This document shows positions 34,792 through 42,153 of a DNA stretch of 64,000 bases, in pieces. Location: assembly GCA_937921035.1 (NCBI GenBank), contig CALEUL010000061.1, positions 62,001 to 126,000 on the forward strand, read 5' to 3'. Source of the DNA: an uncultured Porphyromonadaceae bacterium. Its GTDB lineage: Bacteria; Bacteroidota; Bacteroidia; Bacteroidales; Muribaculaceae. The translations under genes and the position numbers were made by a program. Under the pieces are notes generated by a model. The model was not told the origin of the DNA. It was given only the letters and a program-made list of their open reading frames with translations, and searched no databases. How positions within the stretch are numbered: position 1 is the stretch's first letter; each line of letters starts with the position of its first letter.

Positions 34792-36395
34792 CGCAAATAA
34801 TCTTTTATATGTTCTTTTATCCGCACCGACGTATGACCGTCGCCGAAATAACAATCCGGTTCGAGGCGTTGAGGCGGTATCGCAGCAAGAGCCTTGCAAA
34901 TCTCGTCGTAAGAAGTACCCGAATTTACTACATTGGTACATATATGTCGTCCCTGCTGCCGCGAGCCGATATTGATAACCGGAATACCGAGGAACGGAGC
35001 TTCCACGATACCGCTGGAAGAATTCCCTACTACAGCCCATGCCTCGTTCATGAAAGAAAGATAGCGCCTGTGCCCCAACGAATGAACGAAGATAAAATTA
35101 TCGTTCCCGGCGGACGCGTCCTTGTAAATATCGTTCATAGCCTCGCCTCCGGCATCGACATTGGCCGCACTGACAATCACCTGAGCGTCGGGCACTGTTT
35201 TCAATGCTGCCATCAGATTATCGGCCATTTCGAGGGAGAAAGGTATAGGGCGGCGCGTCTCGGGATGCAGGGTGCAGAGAATCCATTTTTTATCCGGATC
35301 GATATTCAGCGATTCGGCAAGTTCTGCACGGGACATCCGTTTTTCACGTATAAAACTGTCAAGGCCCGGTTCTCCGACGTTATAGATGAAATCGGTACCA
35401 CCACGCATACGCGCAATGTTGTCGGCAGATTCCTGTGTGCCGGGGAAGTGAATATCGGCCATCATGGTAACGGCATTTCGTACCTGATTGTCTATGGCGC
35501 CTTCTGTAACGTCTCCTCCCGAAATATGTGCGATCGGAATTCCGAGCAGCAATGCCGTAGAACAGATACCGAGCAGTTCGTATCTGTCGCCGAGAACAAC
35601 TACAATATCGGGACGCTCCTCGCCGAGGACATCGGCGAAAGCAATAGCCGCCCGTCCGTTGGATTTTGCAACGCCTACTTCGTTTTCATTCGACAGCAAA
35701 AAATCTACTTTGTGCGCAATCTTATGGCCGTCGTCTATAATCTGATTCACCGTCATGCCTTGTTCCGGCGACAGATGTGCCCCGGCGGCTATGAGAACGC
35801 AATCTATATCGGCGTCGCGCTCCATGTCGGTTATGAGCCAGCGCAGCAACCCGTATTCCGACCGCGCCGCAGTAATTACCGCAACCTTGTATCGCGGCCC
35901 GATTTCACGCGAAACGGTGATGAAATTATCAGTTCTCCCGAGTGCTTTCAGCTCTACCGGCTGCGGTACAACGGTTTCGTCGACAGTAAATCCGTTGCGG
36001 CTGAAACATTTAATCGACGCAAGGTTCTTCTCCGATACCCTGGCAATGATTCGGTCGCACGGCGAGGCTCGCAACTCGTCTATAACCATTGCTAACAAGC
36101 GAGTGCCGTAACCTTTGCCGGCATAGTCGGAAAGGACGCTGTATCCGTCAACTTCGGCTACAGAGCCGTCTGTTGAAATCTGACAATATCCGACAATCCG
36201 GTCGTTATCTTTCAGAAAAAAAACGAGCTTATCAGAACATACAAGGGCCTTGAAATGAGCCTTCAGACGCATATAATCCGGCGCCGAAGCAAATCCGGAC
36301 CACTTTATGGCCTCGGGATCGCATTTCAGCCGATAATAAGCCTCGAAATCATCACCGGAAGCTCTGTGAAGTGTCAGTTTTTCTGCATTTGCCAT
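34776..36395 (-). CDS. Fusion of GNAT acetyltransferase and NeuC-type UDP-GlcNAc 2-epimerase
   Basis: 539 residues. Residues 5-163 form a GNAT domain with the acetyl-CoA loop YAGKGYGTRLL (91-101) and the usual SIKCFSRNGF near 128. Residues 169-539 are a complete hydrolysing UDP-GlcNAc 2-epimerase (NeuC/LegG type): VAVITAARSEYGLLRWLI, VVLGDRYELLG, HISGGDVTEGAIDNQVRNAV, TLHPETRRP, FVHSLGHRRYLSFM, VVGNSSSGIVEAPFLGIP. Such enzymes give ManNAc or a diacetylated analogue for NeuB. The acetyltransferase is normally a separate protein (as PseH/LegH), so the fusion suggests a di-N-acetylated sugar made by one polypeptide. First gene of the operon. Its promoter -7 box ends only eight bases before the ATG. 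Confidence 0.9.
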   Translation of the reverse strand: MANAEKLTLHRASGDDFEAYYRLKCDPEAIKWSGFASAPDYMRLKAHFKALVCSDKLVFFLKDNDRIVGYCQISTDGSVAEVDGYSVLSDYAGKGYGTRLLAMVIDELRASPCDRIIARVSEKNLASIKCFSRNGFTVDETVVPQPVELKALGRTDNFITVSREIGPRYKVAVITAARSEYGLLRWLITDMERDADIDCVLIAAGAHLSPEQGMTVNQIIDDGHKIAHKVDFLLSNENEVGVAKSNGRAAIAFADVLGEERPDIVVVLGDRYELLGICSTALLLGIPIAHISGGDVTEGAIDNQVRNAVTMMADIHFPGTQESADNIARMRGGTDFIYNVGEPGLDSFIREKRMSRAELAESLNIDPDKKWILCTLHPETRRPIPFSLEMADNLMAALKTVPDAQVIVSAANVDAGGEAMNDIYKDASAGNDNFIFVHSLGHRRYLSFMNEAWAVVGNSSSGIVEAPFLGIPVINIGSRQQGRHICTNVVNSGTSYDEICKALAAIPPQRLEPDCYFGDGHTSVRIKEHIKDYLRCFRK

Positions 36396-36402
36396 AGTAG
36401 CG

Positions 36403-36434
36403 CAAAGTTACGAATATATATTTATTATCGCAAT
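36403..36434 (-). promoter_or_regulatory. Promoter abutting the neuC-fusion start codon
   Basis: On the minus strand ATTG (36434-36431), 20 bases, TAACTTTG (36410-36403); the ATG is at 36395. Transcription should start almost at the ATG, so the message would be leaderless or nearly so. Confidence 0.7.
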
Positions 36435-36480
36435 ATCCGCCGCGGAACAATGCCAGGGCTATAATTGTTATACTTACAAA

Positions 36481-36624
36481 GCCATAAATTGCCGCCAGTC
36501 GGCGTCGAGGGATAGAAATCCACACGGTCGGAGGCTGAAAGTGCTACCGACGGCACCTCTCTCCAGGCAATAGGCATAGAAATCTACATCTGTAAGAGCC
36601 CGAAGCATCCGTTTCGGGCTCTTG
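36481..36624 (+). other. Unexplained structured intergenic segment
   Basis: Between the divergent neuC-fusion and YD-like genes lies a GC-richer stretch with no frame. It contains GTGC-8-GCAC and GTCGG/CCGAC pairings, a direct repeat ATAGAAATC at 36512-36520 and 36576-36584, and a perfect 11-bp stem AAGAGCCCGAA (36594-36604) with TTCGGGCTCTT (36613-36623). No T-run follows the stem. It might be a small RNA gene or a regulatory leader; strand is a guess. Confidence 0.3.
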
Positions 36625-36643
36625 CAGTTTGCCGCAAAATTAT

Positions 36644-36651
36644 TACCTTTG
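36644..36651 (+). promoter_or_regulatory. -7 box TACCTTTG ahead of the YD-like exported protein
   Basis: Exact TAnnTTTG match 22 bases before the ATG at 36674; a TTG at 36622-36624 is 19 bases upstream. Confidence 0.6.
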
Positions 36652-36673
36652 CAGTGTATTTAAATCTCAATTT

Positions 36674-38059
36674 ATGAAGAAATTTATACTTCTAAGCGGC
36701 GCAACTGTTCTCTGCGCCATCTCTATGGCCGCCAACACCACCAATCCTCGTTTTATAAAAATAGGCAAGAAAAGTGTATCTGAAACCATTGTCAAAAACC
36801 GTAAGGCACTTGCGAAAACCGCACAGGGCACAATGTGGCGGGCTACAAAAATATCCACAGCGTACTGGGAGATTACCGACTGGGATACTATGACCGGCAA
36901 CTGGGGAGAACCCAATACAACGACCTACACATACAACAACGCCGGGCAGATTACATCTGAATCTGATATTTACAACAAAACTGAATATGAATATGATGCC
37001 GATGGCCGCTGCATTCGTATCATTCGTTACTATGGTATCGATGGACCCGTTGTTCCCACAGAAAAAACTGAGTTCACCTACGACACTATTGTGAAGAATT
37101 TTGTAACAGAAGAGAAGCAATACCAATATAATGATAACAAATGGGAACTTGCAAACGATAACCGCACCGTAATCACACGCAATGCCGACAACAATATCAC
37201 TCAAATCCAGGAACAATGGTACAGCCCTTATTCCGAGACACAGGAGTGGCAAAACGAAAGCCTTGTTGAAATCGGATACGGCTCCGACAAGAAAGCCAAT
37301 ACAATCAAGATATACTACTATGAAGATCAGCAACCCATGCCCGAAGCCGAACTTGTCGACATTGTATGGGACCGCACCGACGGTCAGATTGTGGACATAG
37401 ATACCGACGATGCCGAATTCTTCCTCGGCGCCAACCGCATAAAGAGCGCCAAAGGTGTTGCCGCCTACACCTATCCTTATGCTGGTGATATCTATTACAA
37501 TGTGGAATACAAGGCTGAGAACGCCGGATTCAAGATTACAGCCACAATGAACGGCGCACTTTACATGTCTCAAGATTATACCGTTCTCGACGCCAACGGC
37601 AGCTATACCAACGAGGAGTTTGAAATCGACTATGACTATGACGATGATACCGATACTTGCGTGCCCGATGATCCTCAGCTCGAAGTAGAGACCAAAATTT
37701 ACGACGCTTACGGCATCGTGCTGAAAGAAAGCTATCTCAGCTATATAGACGGCGACAAAGCCAACGGCATCGACTCCCAGAACGAGACGACCGCCGATGT
37801 AACTTACGATGCGACTCACGGCTATCCGCTGGAATACACTGTTCGTAGCTCTTATGATGGTAACGTTCCAGAAAACCGCGAACATGTAGTGTTCAGCGAC
37901 TATTACGATGTTATCGCTGCCGGTGTTACAGATGTTGAAGTTGATGAAAACGCTCCCGTAGAGTACTATAATCTCCAGGGCGTGCGCGTTGCGAATCCCA
38001 CTACCGGTTTATATATCCGCCGTCAGGGCAACAGCGTAAGCAAAGTAGTCTTCAAATAA
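36674..38059 (+). CDS. Exported YD-repeat-like protein with a Por-type C-terminal tail
   Basis: 461 residues from the ATG at 36674 (MKKFILLSG); a start 45 bases upstream is in frame but would spoil the signal peptide and overlap the promoter. A cleavable signal (cut near SMAAN, residue 20) is followed by repeats such as YTYNNAGQITSES and YEYDADGRCIRIIRYYG, the pattern of YD/RHS-like or DUF4595 proteins, and an acidic stretch with many Tyr and Asp. The end, YYNLQGVRVANPTTGLYIRR then KVVFK, matches the short sorting-type tail common on secreted Bacteroidales proteins, suggesting export to the surface by a Por-like route. Function unknown; single gene followed by a terminator. Confidence 0.7.
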   Translation: MKKFILLSGATVLCAISMAANTTNPRFIKIGKKSVSETIVKNRKALAKTAQGTMWRATKISTAYWEITDWDTMTGNWGEPNTTTYTYNNAGQITSESDIYNKTEYEYDADGRCIRIIRYYGIDGPVVPTEKTEFTYDTIVKNFVTEEKQYQYNDNKWELANDNRTVITRNADNNITQIQEQWYSPYSETQEWQNESLVEIGYGSDKKANTIKIYYYEDQQPMPEAELVDIVWDRTDGQIVDIDTDDAEFFLGANRIKSAKGVAAYTYPYAGDIYYNVEYKAENAGFKITATMNGALYMSQDYTVLDANGSYTNEEFEIDYDYDDDTDTCVPDDPQLEVETKIYDAYGIVLKESYLSYIDGDKANGIDSQNETTADVTYDATHGYPLEYTVRSSYDGNVPENREHVVFSDYYDVIAAGVTDVEVDENAPVEYYNLQGVRVANPTTGLYIRRQGNSVSKVVFK

Positions 38060-38082
38060 GAACACGGATAAACAAAACTTCC

Positions 38083-38116
38083 GAAGCCGGTGTCATTGCG
38101 ACATCGGCTTCTTTTT
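38083..38116 (+). terminator. Terminator after the YD-like gene
   Basis: GAAGCCGGTGTC (38083-38094) pairs with GACATCGGCTTC (38100-38111), followed by TTTTT at 38112-38116. That T-run also supplies the -33 box of the next promoter. Confidence 0.85.
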
Positions 38117-38145
38117 GTGCGGACAAAAATTAATGACTATTTTTG
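38114..38145 (+). promoter_or_regulatory. Promoter of the beta-helix gene
   Basis: TTTG (38114-38117), 20 bases, TATTTTTG (38138-38145), with the ATG at 38163. Good consensus match. Confidence 0.8.
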
Positions 38146-38162
38146 CAGAAAATACCATTGTT

Positions 38163-39428
38163 ATGAAAAAACTTCTTTCAATCATAATCTTAGCTGTACT
38201 ATGTATGAATGTCCGTGCCGCCGTGGTTATTAATGTAGCGGCGGCTTCCGACAAAGAGGATGCAACACAACGCATACAGACTGCAATCGATAAAGCGGCG
38301 GCTACCGGAGGCAAAAAAAGTGTGATAATCCGTTTTTCCCGCGGCACCTACCATATCGCATCTCCGGGACTGCGTATCGGCAATATGAAAAATGTTACCC
38401 TCGACGGCAACGGCGCGAAGTTGGTAACGCACGGCGATATTACAGCTCTGCAAATCGACAGTTGCTCCGACATTACGGTTAAAAATTTTATTGTCGACGC
38501 CTCGGATCCTGCGGTAGCCGAACTTATCGTTGAGGCGCGTAACGACAGCAGCATAGTAGTACGGCCATCATCCACCACCAAATTCCGCCGCGATGCCGGC
38601 GGCGTGCTGCACTGGACAGGCGAAAAACGTGATTTTACCGACGGTCCTGCTCTTCTGAACGACGGCATACACGCAAGGCGCATACCGTCGCCAATCGCAG
38701 CCAGCACAGGCAATTATTACTCCAAAGGACTTATAACACTGCAATACAGCCCGGACAACACGCCCGAATGCCGCGCCGGAAATGTTTTCCAGCTTTTCTG
38801 TCCGTCGGAAAATCCGGCCACTGTACAGATAGATGGAAGCAACGGTATCGAATTCGAGAACATTAAATTTCATTTCTCGGCCGGCATCGTGGCCAGATAC
38901 TGCAACGGAATAGAACTGAAAAAGATAACCTCCACGCCCGAGGGAGGAACCGACCGCACATGTGCTGGATCGGCAGATTTCATACATCTGACAGACTGTA
39001 AGGGAACAATTACAATCTCCGAATGCGATTTCAACGGCACACATGGCGCTGCCGTCAATATAGGCGGTACACAACATACATTACCCGCAGTGGAGGTAAA
39101 CGGATGCACATTCACCCTCGTTCCTGCACAAGTTTTGCAACTTTCCGCCTGTCGGCGTGCAGAAATAGAAAACAACACGTTTCTGAATATTCCCGCCGAC
39201 GCGGTCTCTCTATCCTCTGACGCCGCAAAGATATCGGGCAACACGTTCATCGACTGTGCCTCACCCGTTGTCTGTATCGAAGGCGAAGGCGACATCAACG
39301 TAAGCAACAATGAATTCTTCTTTCTGAACCACACAAGTACACCAGTGATTATTGAGGCGCCAGCCGCCACAAAACTCACTGCCGATAACAACATCTGTAA
39401 CACAGAAGTAAAAACTGTGCGGCAATAA
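38163..39428 (+). CDS. Secreted right-handed beta-helix protein
   Basis: 421 residues from the ATG at 38163 (MKKLLSIIILAVLCMNVRA), with a cleavable signal peptide; an upstream in-frame ATG at 38115 lies in the promoter. The mature part opens with a pectate-lyase-superfamily start (ATQRIQTAIDKAAATGGK, FSRGTYHIASPGLRI, VTLDGNGAKL) and continues with short parallel beta-helix turns rich in Asn (IENNTFLNI, ISGNTFIDC, VSNNEFFFL). GH110 alpha-galactosidases and GH28-type enzymes share this fold, but no catalytic set is recognised, and GH110 proteins are usually longer. It may be a polysaccharide hydrolase or a binding protein in the periplasm or outside. Confidence 0.75.
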   Translation: MKKLLSIIILAVLCMNVRAAVVINVAAASDKEDATQRIQTAIDKAAATGGKKSVIIRFSRGTYHIASPGLRIGNMKNVTLDGNGAKLVTHGDITALQIDSCSDITVKNFIVDASDPAVAELIVEARNDSSIVVRPSSTTKFRRDAGGVLHWTGEKRDFTDGPALLNDGIHARRIPSPIAASTGNYYSKGLITLQYSPDNTPECRAGNVFQLFCPSENPATVQIDGSNGIEFENIKFHFSAGIVARYCNGIELKKITSTPEGGTDRTCAGSADFIHLTDCKGTITISECDFNGTHGAAVNIGGTQHTLPAVEVNGCTFTLVPAQVLQLSACRRAEIENNTFLNIPADAVSLSSDAAKISGNTFIDCASPVVCIEGEGDINVSNNEFFFLNHTSTPVIIEAPAATKLTADNNICNTEVKTVRQ

Positions 39429-39433
39429 CAGAC

Positions 39434-39455
39434 AACACTGTATGGTGTTTTTTTG
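39434..39455 (+). terminator. Short stem with T-run after the beta-helix gene
   Basis: AACAC (39434-39438) with GTGTT (39445-39449), followed by a T-run to 39454. The stem is short, so efficiency may be modest. Confidence 0.5.
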
Positions 39456-39456
39456 T

Positions 39457-39464
39457 TAATTTTG
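39457..39464 (+). promoter_or_regulatory. -7 box TAATTTTG of menA
   Basis: Exact TAnnTTTG match, 52 bases ahead of the menA ATG at 39517. Confidence 0.6.
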
Positions 39465-39516
39465 CAGCACATAATTAGGCTCTGACCCAACACTGCCTTA
39501 CAAAACTACTTCTCCG

Positions 39517-40389
39517 ATGAAACTGAAAGCCTGGATAGAAGCCATGCGTCTGCGCACACTCCCTGTAAGTGTGGCCGGCGTACTTGCGGCCACGGCATAT
39601 GCCTTGGCCGACGGCACATTCAATGCGATAGCGGCCACCACCTGCCTGATTTTCGCCGTATTGTGCCAGATAGCATCCAATTTTGCAAACGAGTATTTCG
39701 ATTATAAGGCCGGGCGCGACAAAGCCGGACGCGAAGGGCCTCGTCGCGGTGTAACCGAGGGCGACATCAGCCCCGTACATATGTTCCGCGCTACATATCT
39801 TGTACTGTGTCTGGCCGCGCTTGCCGGCCTTACACTTACATATTGGGGGGGCACCTGGCTGATATTCGTAGGCATAGCCATCGCTCTCGGCGTATTCGCC
39901 TACAGCGCCGGCCCGTACCCGCTCTCCACGCATTGCATGGGCGAGGTGGGAGTTATAGTGTTTTTCGGCCTCGTGCCCGTAAACTTCACCTACTATGTGC
40001 AGGCGCTACATTGGAGCAGCGACGTATTCCTCGGCTCATTAGCCATAGGCCTTATGGGCGCCAATGTTCTGATCATCAATAATTACCGAGACCGTGCCGA
40101 CGATGTCGCCGTAAACAAGCACACTCTGGCCACAGCACTGCCCGGATGGGCCATGCCGGTGCTGTACATGGCCAATGCCCTCATTGCGGTAACTCTTACA
40201 GTACCAGTATGGTATAGCGGGTGCGTGGCATGGTTCCTTGTGCCAGCGCTTTACCTTGTAGCGGCTTCTGCCGTTACAGTGAGAATGACGCGCCTCACCG
40301 GACGCCACCTCACGCCACTGCTCGGCATCACCTCTGTCTTAATGTTCCTGTATTCCGCGCTGATGGTAGTGTGCGCCTGTTTCCACTGA
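39517..40389 (+). CDS. menA: 1,4-dihydroxy-2-naphthoate polyprenyltransferase
   Basis: 290 residues, an inner-membrane UbiA-superfamily protein with about eight or nine hydrophobic helices. It joins the polyprenyl tail to dihydroxynaphthoate, giving demethylmenaquinone. The first Asp-rich motif is NEYFDYKAGRDKAG (about residues 67-80), which binds the diphosphate through magnesium, and the second is NNYRDRADDVAVNKHTL near residue 185. The other menaquinone genes of the window lie ten kilobases away as menD-menB-menC-menE. menA has its own promoter. Confidence 0.95.
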   Translation: MKLKAWIEAMRLRTLPVSVAGVLAATAYALADGTFNAIAATTCLIFAVLCQIASNFANEYFDYKAGRDKAGREGPRRGVTEGDISPVHMFRATYLVLCLAALAGLTLTYWGGTWLIFVGIAIALGVFAYSAGPYPLSTHCMGEVGVIVFFGLVPVNFTYYVQALHWSSDVFLGSLAIGLMGANVLIINNYRDRADDVAVNKHTLATALPGWAMPVLYMANALIAVTLTVPVWYSGCVAWFLVPALYLVAASAVTVRMTRLTGRHLTPLLGITSVLMFLYSALMVVCACFH

Positions 40390-40560
40390 CGATTTAACAG
40401 TCCGCTCTGCATAAGCGCTTCTTTTTTGCCAATTTTTCGCATTTAATAATATATTTTTCCACATTTACGAAATATTTCTTAACTTTACGCCGTTTTTGCG
40501 CATCTGCACACAAAAAAAACACATTTTTATAAACCACTAAAAAGAAAACCCCGTTCCTGC
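40390..40560 (+). promoter_or_regulatory. AT-rich leader of the beta-barrel/PCMD operon
   Basis: 171 bases, strongly AT-rich. TAACTTTA at about 40482-40489 is close to the TAnnTTTG consensus and is the likeliest -7 box, leaving a leader of about 65 bases before 40561. Confidence 0.4.
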
Positions 40561-41307
40561 ATGAAAAATGCTTTAAGGTTCTTTCTTGTATTTGCAATTC
40601 TGTCAAGCGGTCTGGTTTCTTTTGAAGCCAGCGCCCAGCAGGAATTCAAACGCAAAATCGAACAGGTATCTTTCGTTCCCAAAGGCGCTTGGATTGCCGG
40701 CGTGAACGTAAGCTACTCGCAGTCCGACCAGGACAACTATCAGTTTCTGATTTTCGAAAACATCAACGGCGACAGTTACTCATTCAAGGTAAGCCCCACG
40801 GTTATGTTCTGTTTCAAGGACAATCTTGCCGCCGGCGGCCGCCTGTCGTACCAACGCACCCACACCAAACTCAACAGCGGCGACGTTGTGCTCGACTCCG
40901 AGACATCGTACGACGTCGACAATCTTTATAGCATCAGCCACAACTATTCCGCAACTGCCCTTTTCCGCAACTACCTGAGCCTTGGCCACAGCACACGCTT
41001 CGGCCTATTCTACGAGATACAAGGACAGTTCGGAGGCGGACAGTCGAAACTGAGCAGCGGCACCGGCCACGACTTCACCGGCACCTATCAGCGCACCTTC
41101 AACATGAACATAGGCGTGGCTCCCGGTCTTTCGGTGTTTCTGAACAATTATTCCGCCATCGAAGTGAACGTGGGCGTCCTTGGTTTCAACTACACCCATA
41201 CGCGTTCGGTAACCGACCAGATATATGTGGCCAACAGGCACACCAGCAATGCCAATTTTAAAGTTAACCTCTTTTCAATCACTTTTGGAGTGATGTTCTA
41301 TATTTAG
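40561..41307 (+). CDS. Outer-membrane beta-barrel-like protein, first paralogue
   Basis: 248 residues with a signal peptide cut near SFEASAQ (residue 25). The mature protein has regular amphipathic strands (WIAGVNVSYSQSD, SFKVSPTVMFCFKDNLAAGGRLSYQRTHT, FGLFYEIQGQFGGGQSKL, INLFSITFGVMFYI-type end), the pattern of small outer-membrane barrels, and closes with Phe/Tyr-rich strand residues. It is a paralogue of the next gene: both share FVPKGAW/FIPKGKW, a middle FRNYLSLG/YRNYLGLS strand and the closing FKVNLFSITFG/FRFNLFNINFG. Three bases separate it from that gene. Function unknown. Confidence 0.7.
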   Translation: MKNALRFFLVFAILSSGLVSFEASAQQEFKRKIEQVSFVPKGAWIAGVNVSYSQSDQDNYQFLIFENINGDSYSFKVSPTVMFCFKDNLAAGGRLSYQRTHTKLNSGDVVLDSETSYDVDNLYSISHNYSATALFRNYLSLGHSTRFGLFYEIQGQFGGGQSKLSSGTGHDFTGTYQRTFNMNIGVAPGLSVFLNNYSAIEVNVGVLGFNYTHTRSVTDQIYVANRHTSNANFKVNLFSITFGVMFYI

Positions 41308-41310
41308 GCC

Positions 41311-42153
41311 ATGAAAAAAGCGATTGGATTTATCATTCTCGGAGCTTTGCTCCTATGCCTGTCGATACCTTCACAGGCTCAGATAGTACGCAAGAACGCA
41401 GTCAAGCTAAACACCGACAGCATAGAACATGTGATTATCGACGGCGACACCGTATCTATCATTATACCGCAGGCAAATTACGGACGCTTCGACCGCGGTC
41501 TGTACAACTACATATTCATCCCCAAGGGCAAATGGGACTTCAGCCTCACCGCCTCGTACGGCGAATTGCAGACCGAAGACGAACGCCTGCTCTCACTTAT
41601 AGAAAATCTGGACATCAAAGGGCAGATGTACTCCATAAAGCCCTCGGTATCGTATTTCGTCGCCAACAACCAGTCCGTGGGTCTGAGATTCAACTATACC
41701 CGTGGTTCCGCCGACCTCGGACACATGAGCGTGGACTTTGATGACGACCTTAATTTTACTCTTAGCGATGTAAGCTATTTTCAGGAAACATTCGACGTAT
41801 CCACCTTCTACCGCAATTACCTGGGACTTAGCAGTTCGGGTATCTTCGGCATATTCAACGAGGTAGAACTTGGCTTCGGCTCCGGCTCGTCGCGTTTCAA
41901 ACGTTTGTACGACGGCGTGCCGCGCGACACCCGCACCACCATTACCAAAGGGTCGCTGAACTTCAGCCCCGGCGTGTGCGTGTTCATTCAGGATTATATA
42001 TCGTTCAATGTGTCGTTCGGCGTATTCGGTCTAAAATGGCGAAAGGAAAGCCAGACAACCGACGGCATCGAAGAAGGCTCGCGAGTAACGTCGGGCGCCA
42101 ATTTCCGTTTCAACCTGTTCAACATCAACTTTGGCCTGATGGTAGTAATATGA
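41311..42153 (+). CDS. Outer-membrane beta-barrel-like protein, second paralogue
   Basis: 280 residues with a signal peptide cut near SIPSQAQ (residue 24). Like the gene before it, it is composed of alternating strands (WDFSLTASYGELQT, YSIKPSVSYFVANNQSVGLRFNYTRG, FGIFNEVELGFGSGSS, FNPG-like turn, FNINFGLMVVI end). It carries about 35 extra residues ahead of the first strand compared with its partner. The last codon overlaps the next ATG (ATGA), so it is translationally linked to the PCMD lipoprotein. The two barrels may be subunits of one outer-membrane assembly; this is inference. Confidence 0.7.
   Translation: MKKAIGFIILGALLLCLSIPSQAQIVRKNAVKLNTDSIEHVIIDGDTVSIIIPQANYGRFDRGLYNYIFIPKGKWDFSLTASYGELQTEDERLLSLIENLDIKGQMYSIKPSVSYFVANNQSVGLRFNYTRGSADLGHMSVDFDDDLNFTLSDVSYFQETFDVSTFYRNYLGLSSSGIFGIFNEVELGFGSGSSRFKRLYDGVPRDTRTTITKGSLNFSPGVCVFIQDYISFNVSFGVFGLKWRKESQTTDGIEEGSRVTSGANFRFNLFNINFGLMVVI

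Noticed and set aside
34792..35040. N-terminal extension of the aminotransferase-like protein
   Set aside because: Lies wholly inside the neuC fusion gene and has no family similarity; Met at 34791 gives the expected length.
41976..42149. N-terminal extension of the PCMD lipoprotein
   Set aside because: Inside the barrel gene; the ATG at 42150 gives a clean lipoprotein signal and an ATGA overlap.
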